This document shows, piece by piece, positions 56,613 to 64,000 of a DNA stretch of 64,000 nt. The notes beneath the pieces are model-generated. The model saw nothing but the letters and a program-made list of their open reading frames with translations. It was not told the origin of the DNA and searched no databases. The stretch's first letter is position 1; the number at the start of each line of letters is the position of its first letter. Where the stretch lies: positions 14,076,501 to 14,140,500 of the forward strand of contig OX485808.1 of assembly GCA_950295325.1 (NCBI GenBank). Direction: 5' to 3'. Source of the stretch: Polytrichum commune. Lineage: Eukaryota; Streptophyta; Polytrichopsida; Polytrichales; Polytrichaceae. Position numbers and translations under genes: made by a program.

Positions 56613-59600
56613 CACCATCAAGAATGTTCTTAGAGTTGCAACCTCATGGAACTTCAAAGCACCTTCAAGCACACACACTAATTTTCTTGAAATGTATGGT
56701 AATTGAACGTGTATTCATGTATTTTAATATCACTCCGTAAAAATTTCAACCATCACTAATTTTGAGATTTGGCAAACGAGTGCATGTTTTGAGAATTCAT
56801 ACCGCACACACTAAATGGGATAATCAGTGTAGTTACTGAATAATATCATGGATGCATCTGTTCAAGGAAACCCAAATTTGAAGCTGCAAATTTTCTGAAA
56901 GTAAAGCATGGATGGTCAGCCTGAGTGGCATTGACCAAGTCAGTGTCCGTGTCAGGAATACTTACAATAATTTTGTTCATATCTGAATTTCACAGAATAA
57001 CTAATACGATTTCATATTATAATCAACCTGTGAAACACTGCCAAGTTTGAGATCAATTTCTTCCTTGCTGCAAAGGACAGAGACTTTGCACTCTCTAAGG
57101 GCAACATTCGATGCATTCTCATCTCCAGCTCCATTGGTCTCCACATCATTAGGACCAACTAAGTGACTTCTTAATTAGCTCCACACCACAGTGCAATTAA
57201 GCTTAAAGAGAAGCACTTGTCTACATGAATTTTAACATCCGCTAAGAGTCTTCCCTAATTTAAGGACTGAAAAACATATTTATAATGATAAGCACATGTA
57301 TATGATGTACATATGCATTGAGACCTCTCCGCCCCCCCAAAAAACAATTTGTCTCGGCTTTCGAGACTTCCTGCACTTAGTGTGATATGTTTGACGCGGG
57401 TCCACAATGTTAGTGGGCTACACCCACGAGCTCTCAAGGGTCTGTCCATGGACTCGTAAATCATGGCCACAACTAGATGTCTTGCTCTTTGAATTGGACC
57501 TCCTCCAATCTTACTGAGGTAAAGAGGGTCTAGTTAAAATTTTGTCCCAAATAGGTTTGTGATTCATTCATTCCAAATTGGGTTTGTCCATGGTCTTGCT
57601 CGTTGAGATGGGACCCATCAACCTTTTTGAAGGTAACATATTATCGCAATTGGATCCCACTAAAATAATTTGGGATGTCTAATGTATTTTTTGGAGTCAA
57701 TTCATCTAAACAGTTAGTTCATGCCCTCTTAACTACGGCCATAGCTAGTTGAGTAGAACTTTTTTTCCCCACATGTAGGTCCATGTAAGACTGTTTATGA
57801 TTAAATCATCTCAATTAAACTAATCATGGGTCTCTAATGACAATTCTGGAGTCAAATTAACTAAAAATGTAACTTATGCTTTATGATCGAGGTCATTACA
57901 CTACCATCTTAGGTAAGCTTAGTGGGGTCCCACAACTAAGGATTGCTATGGTCCGTCATTTTTGAACACAAGACCATGGCTACAAAGACTTGGAATCGTT
58001 AAGTAATGCATGGGCTACTACCCTACTTGCTCAGAAACTTAGTGGCTTCATGAGCAAGGCAATGAACCCAGGCTTACTTATAGTTGACTTGACTTGTCGG
58101 ATTTTTTTAACAAATCATCTCATAAAAGTTTTAAAAGTGAAACTCGGTGACAGGTGTCAGGAACTGAGTGGCCCATACGTGGCCAATACAACAGAAAAAT
58201 AAAGAAAGAATTAAAGGATGACTTCGATCCGACTAAGATCCCTCTGCAGGCTAGCTAGGGCACAAACAAAAGGCACACATCTCTCAAGGAATGCCGGCCG
58301 AAAGTCCTCCGTGTCCAACTACATTAATCGTAGACTTTGAAGTTTGGTCATGTGACATGATATAAGTTATCATGGTTGTTATTGGAGGCTACTCCAATTT
58401 CCTGCTCTCCACACCAAGTCCGACACCAAGCAACAAATGCGGACCCACACTAGTTGCACATTGTTCCCACTTAAATAGAGGTCACAATTTAAGCTATGGA
58501 ATATTTTTATGTTGTTGTAATTGTCACTATCAGCATATGAATCTTAGGCAATCATCTTGGGTTGGTGAAAGAACAATGCAAATCTAGCACCAGTCTGGTA
58601 GATTTGCGATTTTTTAGCGGTGTTGGGCAAGTTTCTAGTGATTTAGGGCAATTGCCGAGAACTCATATGCTTGTGGTGTGTGATAAAGACTCAATGACGT
58701 GATGTTGTTTTTCCCCCATTCAGAGTTATTACAAATGATTCACTTTGCATGGTAACTCATATTGCTGACCATCTATAACTGACTTAAAATTTGATTTGGC
58801 AAGCATGCATGATATTTCATTACATCATAATAACATCTTGTTTTTCCAGCACAAACGCTACCCTAAACATTTGATTTAGTATTGTTATCCTCGAAAGGTC
58901 AGGGTTGACAACCAAAGTCTGGTGTTTGGAGGTGCGTTGATCTTGTCTGCGGTGTGTTATCCATAATCTCTCTAGTTCTAACAAACACTCGAGATTTAAA
59001 ACTCTGCTAAGTTCACCACCCTCGCGGCTCCCAAGAAGTTTCCAAGTTTGATTTTGAGTTTACATGTTCCCAATAGAAACTCGAGACTAAACTTTGGTGA
59101 GACCGGAAGTCGGAGGAAGATCTCTTTGATCTTGTGTGACTTATTTATAGGTCCTCACACATGAGAGGCAAGCTATACAAGAAATAATAGTACATTTGAA
59201 ATTCAAGATTCTTCTTGTGTTTCACCATCTATCCGGACCTTTTAAAGATGAGTGTAGTGTGACATTATGATTGGTGTGCCATATTGATCATAATGGTCTT
59301 CGTGACTTGTCATATAGCACCAAGTGTTGGGTGACATCCTCTCTAGTTGCCAGCTAGTGGTTGCAAGGCAACCAATGTGGGCCAATGACGAATAATGTGG
59401 GCCACACCAAATCAGATTTTCAGTGTACTTATGCCCATGTTTCTACAAGACTTTTATTGAGAGAATTCTTTCCTTGGGCTAGCTTTAGTTGACCTTGAAG
59501 TCCTCAAAGGCACATTGATCTATACATGCATTGAAACCTTGTTTCAAGTACGTCAATTGAATTTTTGAATAAAAATGATATTACACATTTTTGCATATTT

Positions 59601-60507
59601 TAAGCTTTTCCATTTGCATATAGTTAAAATTAGATACATACTCTTATTATGTATGGTTGGAGCAATTGATACAATCAATGGAATCAATACTAGACAAAGG
59701 CTATAGTCTAAAATTTTATTTCACAAATCTCAATGCCTACTTCTAGGCATTGTCATCATTGGTTGAAAAGAATAATGATCCCATAATGATGCACAAATGT
59801 TTCACGATAGCCTCAAATGTCATCATAGGCAATGTTTGGACTCCCAAATCCCTAGTTTGACTTGGATGTTGAATTTGAGAAACCAAGTGATGATTGCATG
59901 TTCTAGATGGACCATTCTTGATTCATATGGTCATGTTCACTACAAAGATTCTTTGAATATTCTATTGTTATTACAAGAGGTTGTAATAGCTTATGCATTT
60001 CAACCTAAGAACAAATGAGAGGGCATCTAGAAGGGGGAGGGGAGGAAGACGAAAGTTTATCAACAAAACATGAAGTATTTGTGGGTTATTATACATATGG
60101 TTACCATCTTCCTCTTTTCCCCATCCAAAAGTGGTGCATCTTGTTCCTTTTGAAGTTGTATATTTTTTCAACTTAGAAATCTTCTTTCTTGAGCTTTACT
60201 AAATTGAAAATTAGTTGGATATTTTTTATCGAATGTTATAATTGAGTGCAAATGCAACATGTGCATTGTGACACTTTTCTACCCTCCGTGCATGTCATTA
60301 GTAGATATTTTATACTCTCACGGCCTAACATTAATGATACACAACATCCACGACATACAACCCTACTTAAGTCACTCCAATAAATATGTTATGCTCCCAA
60401 ATGCTAATTCCTCATGAGACTCTGCCCAAATTTATTTTTTTGGTGTCTTCGAAACCTCTCCCAAATGATTGGTCTCCCTTGACCTCCTTTATCATTCTTT
60501 CCATCTA
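56613..60507. other. Intergenic, no gene recognised
   Basis: 57590-57730 and 57775-57875 hold diverged direct repeats ('GnnTCTAATGnn...GGAGTCAAnTnAnCTAAA'). C run at 57330-57336. Several short ORFs without recognised domains. Confidence 0.4.
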
Positions 60508-60585
60508 CCTCATTGAATTTACATATTGCAACAATTGTTTCCTCAAGGAGGCAATGTGTTGCAAAATTGACAAATGTAGCCACCT
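60508..60585 (+). mobile_element. Non-LTR retrotransposon fragment, copy 4
   Basis: Encodes LIEFTYCNNCFLKEA, matching FIEFTYCND in the other copies. Only this short segment is recognisable, and it is cut off by the palindrome-ended MITE at 60612. Confidence 0.45.
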
Positions 60586-60611
60586 CCTCAATTGCAAACC
60601 CTCTTCACACT

Positions 60612-62424
60612 ACACTAAATATTGTATTTAGTGTCGTATGGTATTTTCAGTCATTGTGGTAACCTTTCTAATGACACTTCTTATGAACAACTTTACAAAT
60701 ATTAACATCCCAACTAACTTTTAGTCTCAGGGCGATCACACCCCTTATGTTTCATAACCACGTGCGATAATGGGGTATTTAATGGGGGGATATTTATGCA
60801 CGTCTCAATATTTTTTCCCTCCCTATTTGTAGATTAAAAGCTACTTTGACGTATTTTTAGCACCCTATATTTAGTTGTATTTTTTTAGAGAGGTCATTTT
60901 TTGGCACAATATATTTTTAATAAATCGTACAAGTACCAAATTGTGGACAGAATACTATAGCATTGCAAAACCGACTATGTTAGCAACAAACATTCCATAA
61001 CATTCAAATTGTCATTCATTTGGTTTCATTTAGAAATACCAATCCTAAATCATTCAAAGTACCATTCAAAACACAACCAATAGCACTTGGATATTAGTTA
61101 AAGGTTTGTCAATAAACATGGAGATAAAAAAAATATACAAGCTAAAATAAACAAGTTCTGGACACGGATAGAACAAAACAAGAAATACAATCAGTTGTGA
61201 CAAGACATGAAAATTTGCACAACTACCTACTCCAAAAAAAACAAGGTTGCATTCAAATACAAGAAAACTAAATACAAAATATTGAAAACATTTACTTTAA
61301 TCATGTTCACAAACACATTCAACTATAGTCCCATTCAAACCTTGTAACAAACATTTACAATGTGAAGGGTTAGGATACAACTATGCACCCTCCAATACTA
61401 TCAATGTTCATCATTCTCTATAATGTCATGATACAATGAATATCTACAACTAGTTGATGGCATTGGGGGGGGGGGGCAACCTTCAAAGTCTCCAACCACT
61501 CCACCTTGGCTTCCTCCAAGGCAAAGCGCAATCCCCAACTCTACCACATTGAAGTTGCCAAATGCTATAGCACACCATCGATCATCTAGAAAGCGTTGTT
61601 GTAGCAAAAGACAATCAATACAAGGTTGGCATATTGGACATTACAAAGGAAGTGGCCACTCTGCACCATCAATTTGCATGAAAGAAACCCTAGAAAATGC
61701 TCAGAAAAGTGTGAGCTTGGCGATCGACGACTGAGGTTGTGACAAAACCAAACCAATTGCAGGAAGCGGGTGAAGGTGACGGTGGAGGTTGTCAGGTTCT
61801 AAGCATCCAACGAAACTGTTGCAAAACCCAACGGCAGTTGAGGAGCGCCAACACATTCCTTCCCCCCAAAAAATTCCACGACATTTCCCTCCATACTCAC
61901 ATGCTTGATTCAAATTTGAACATCAACTACACACTTCTTCATTAAAGTAGTCAAACCTACAATTATTCTATTGATCCTACTACACACTTTTCGGGGGATC
62001 CTATGTCTATGACCCTATATTGTTCTACTGATTACTTAAAGGAAGGAATTATCCACCACCCTATTTCACATATAATCATGTAGGGGAGATATTTCCAATG
62101 CTATCGTAGATCTAAGGAAATTATAAATGTTACCCTAAACGAATTAAAATTGACCCTACTTTTTTTTTATCTCACGTGGTTTTCTAAAATTCCAATAGTC
62201 ACCTCCCCGAGTTTTTAATCACCCACTTTTGGTATATTTTGCATCCTAGCATTTTTGGAATGAAATATTGTCATGAATGATTGAAACTTGGATGGAACAT
62301 CGCTTAGTAACTGACAATAATTGCAACACTGTAAATTTCTAATGCCCAAATTTGTTTATAATGAACCGCAAATAATGTTAGGTTTACGTTTAGAATTGGT
62401 GACACTAAATACAATATTTAGTGT
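60612..62424 (+). mobile_element. Palindrome-ended MITE split by a 1.5-kb insertion
   Basis: Terminal 23-nt palindromes at 60612-60634 and 62402-62424. The left 110 bp (60612-60720) and right 205 bp (62220-62424) align with 38946-39311 end to end when 60726-62211 is removed. Confidence 0.75.
60726..62211. mobile_element. 1.49-kb TIR element nested in the MITE (31122 family)
   Basis: Ends CTCAGGGCGATCACACC and, inverted, CTCGGGGAGGTGACTATTGG. Both subterminal regions contain ACCACGTG(C/A)GATAA. Flanks CTTTTAGT (60718-60725) and TTTTTAAT (62212-62219) match at 6 of 8 bases, a mutated 8-bp duplication. Interior AT-rich, with a G run at 61466-61475 and no transposase recognised. Confidence 0.7.
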
Positions 62425-62894
62425 AGCGACTACACCACTAGGATTTTATTCTCTCATTGACACATTGTGAGCCCTACGATTACATGCATTAAAACTCAAA
62501 CTTTACTGCTTGAAATTATTAAACAAGTACCTACCCTTTTCTACCTTTCCTTGGGAACGATTTTGTACAAACATGTGAGGTCCCAAGCTTAGAGAATTAT
62601 ATTAGACAATGATTGCAATATTTCCACAACAATGTTGGTGCTCATTACAACAAGAGGTGGATGATGTATGATCAAAGAGTATCGATTAAGCATGAGATTT
62701 GGGTTCCAAGTAGCCAATCTAGATGAGATGGTTTACATCTTTTACTTTTATTCTAAACTCAAAGTTCAACCCGGACTAAGATTCTTTCCATGGAAAAAGA
62801 ACATGCTATCCTCACTTAGGTTACAATGTTATAGATGATTTGTCAACAAGAATCAAGGATGATGCTTGCAAATTGTTAGACAATATTGTTGATG
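62425..62894. other. Intergenic, no gene recognised
   Basis: AT-rich sequence with no ORF of note, between the split MITE and the pogo-like remnant. Confidence 0.4.
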
Positions 62895-63430
62895 CTTATT
62901 ACGGTCCCACCCTCAATATGTGTTATCATGGTAAGTGTTAAAATTGCCTCTGTGTTAAGGAAAATTTGCGCTCCCCAAAAATAATGCAAAGACTTACATG
63001 GTAGGTGTTGATTGTTAAATGTTAAGAGGATTCATATAAAAAAAATCTTTTCTTTTTCGATGAATTCATCTTGATAAGTGTTAATTTGGATAAAAGTGAG
63101 GCTATGGAATTTTATAACTTGGATGAAATCGAAGTAGACATGTTCATGATGTGTTTGACTTCTACATAGGGTGAAATTGGACTTACTGTGAATGCACATG
63201 AGTTCATCAATTATGAATTGAAATTTGATTAAAAAAAAATTCCCACATACATATTGAGGAGGAAATAAAAGGTCTGCTTGATGAAATAGATGATGCAGTT
63301 GATAATGCACCCATTGAAGAAGCCCACAATGTGCAAATTGGTGATGTGGTGATAGATATAGTAGGATTTAAAGGATGTTGAAAGCGCATTAGTGACCTTG
63401 AAACAATTTTTGGAACAAAAAATATTGATG
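62895..63430 (+). pseudogene. Possible pogo/Tigger-like transposase remnant
   Basis: TTATTACGGTCCCACCCTCA at 62893-62912 resembles the mariner-like terminus at 47162. Downstream, two frames give NLDEIEVDMF, GLTVNAHEFINYELKFD and, after a shift, EEEIKGLLDEIDDAVDNAPI and ISDLETIFG. This is acidic C-terminal tail sequence of the sort that ends Tigger/CENP-B-like DDE transposases. No DDE core is visible, several stops occur, and the assignment rests on general pattern. Confidence 0.3.
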
Positions 63431-63434
63431 TAAC

Positions 63435-64000
63435 CTCAGGGGGGGGGGGTAGTCATTGGTTGGAGTAGCAATATACGTGCGAACAAATGATAGGGTATTT
63501 TAAAAACATGGGGGCTAAAAATTATAAATGGAGTTAAGAGTAATATAGGGTATCAACCATGACACTGGACATCTTTAAAGTACTATAGGGTATGGAATAA
63601 TAGGTAATTTGGAATTATAAGTAATGCAAGCCATTTTTCTATTAACCCAAAGTAGAAATTTACATAATGATAGCATGTGAAAAAAGAAGAGAATTGAAAG
63701 TAATACCCCCCTATAAAATAGTGGTTGTTCGCACCTATATCCCTTGGGGGGGGTAGTCATTGGTTGGAGTAGCAATACACGTGCGAACAAATGATAGGGT
63801 ATTTAAAAAACATGAGGGCAAAAAATTACAATTGGACTCAAGAGTAATACAGGGTATCAAAAATGGCATTGGACATCTTTAAAGCACTATAGGGTATGAA
63901 ATAATAGGTAATTTGGAATTATAAGTAAAGGCAAGCCATTTTTCTATTAACCCAAAGTAGAAGTTTACATAATGATAGCATGTGAAAAAAAGAAGAGAAT
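63435..64000. mobile_element. G-rich-ended TIR element, tandemly duplicated, running off the window
   Basis: Starts CTCAGGGGGGGGGGGTAGTC. The block TAGTCATTGGTTGGAGTAGC begins at 63450 and again at 63754 (period 304), and the copies are nearly identical through to the end. The first unit ends near GTTGTTCGCACC, inverted to ...GTGCGAACAA, also present 40 bp inside its left end, so each unit has a TIR. Ends resemble the 31122 and 60726 elements. Confidence 0.7.

Noticed and set aside
56521-56740. Poly-Cys and poly-Val ORFs
   Set aside because: Translation of the (GTT)16 microsatellite.

Overview
This is nuclear DNA of a land plant (embryophyte). The evidence is a plant-type eEF1A gene with an intron in its 5' UTR, a second intron splitting the NKMD motif and a telo-box upstream; a nepenthesin-type aspartic protease; a HINT-type HIT protein with a plastid-like leader; and a CACTA (EnSpm) transposon with DUF8039-like coding sequence. 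I cannot place the species. The sequence is AT-rich, very gene-poor and full of transposons, so a large, repeat-rich genome fits. There is no bacterial, organellar or viral region, and I saw no CRISPR array, rRNA or convincing tRNA.

Layout. 1-4875 is the 3' part of a decayed CACTA element whose reading frames carry premature stops. It contains ten 18-bp near-palindromes phased at 30-31 bp and a GC-rich, hairpin-rich block, and it ends at a canonical CACTACAAG terminus. 5.1-9.8 kb holds two copies of a non-LTR retrotransposon C-terminus with a CCHC knuckle and a possible restriction-like endonuclease. 13.5-15.9 kb is the intact eEF1A gene. 20.5-22.1 kb is the single-exon HIT gene (minus strand), whose last codons have been tandemly copied twice downstream. 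24-49 kb is a dense field of short terminal-inverted-repeat elements: hAT-like with 8-bp target duplications, PIF/Harbinger-like with TTA, Tc1/mariner-like with TA, and several foldback families, often nested. 50.9-53.7 kb is a single-exon aspartic protease whose promoter and start-codon region is duplicated just upstream. 54-64 kb is mostly repeat relics and ends in a tandemly duplicated TIR element.

The three intact genes do not form a pathway: eEF1A acts in translation, the HIT protein is a likely plastid nucleotide hydrolase, and the protease is secretory. They are GC-richer islands in an AT-rich repeat landscape. The strongest 'system-like' signal is the phased palindrome array in the CACTA element. 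The clearest history is the nested insertions, which can be ordered from target-site duplications and from empty sites present in this same window. Most of the remaining intergenic sequence gave no recognisable gene.
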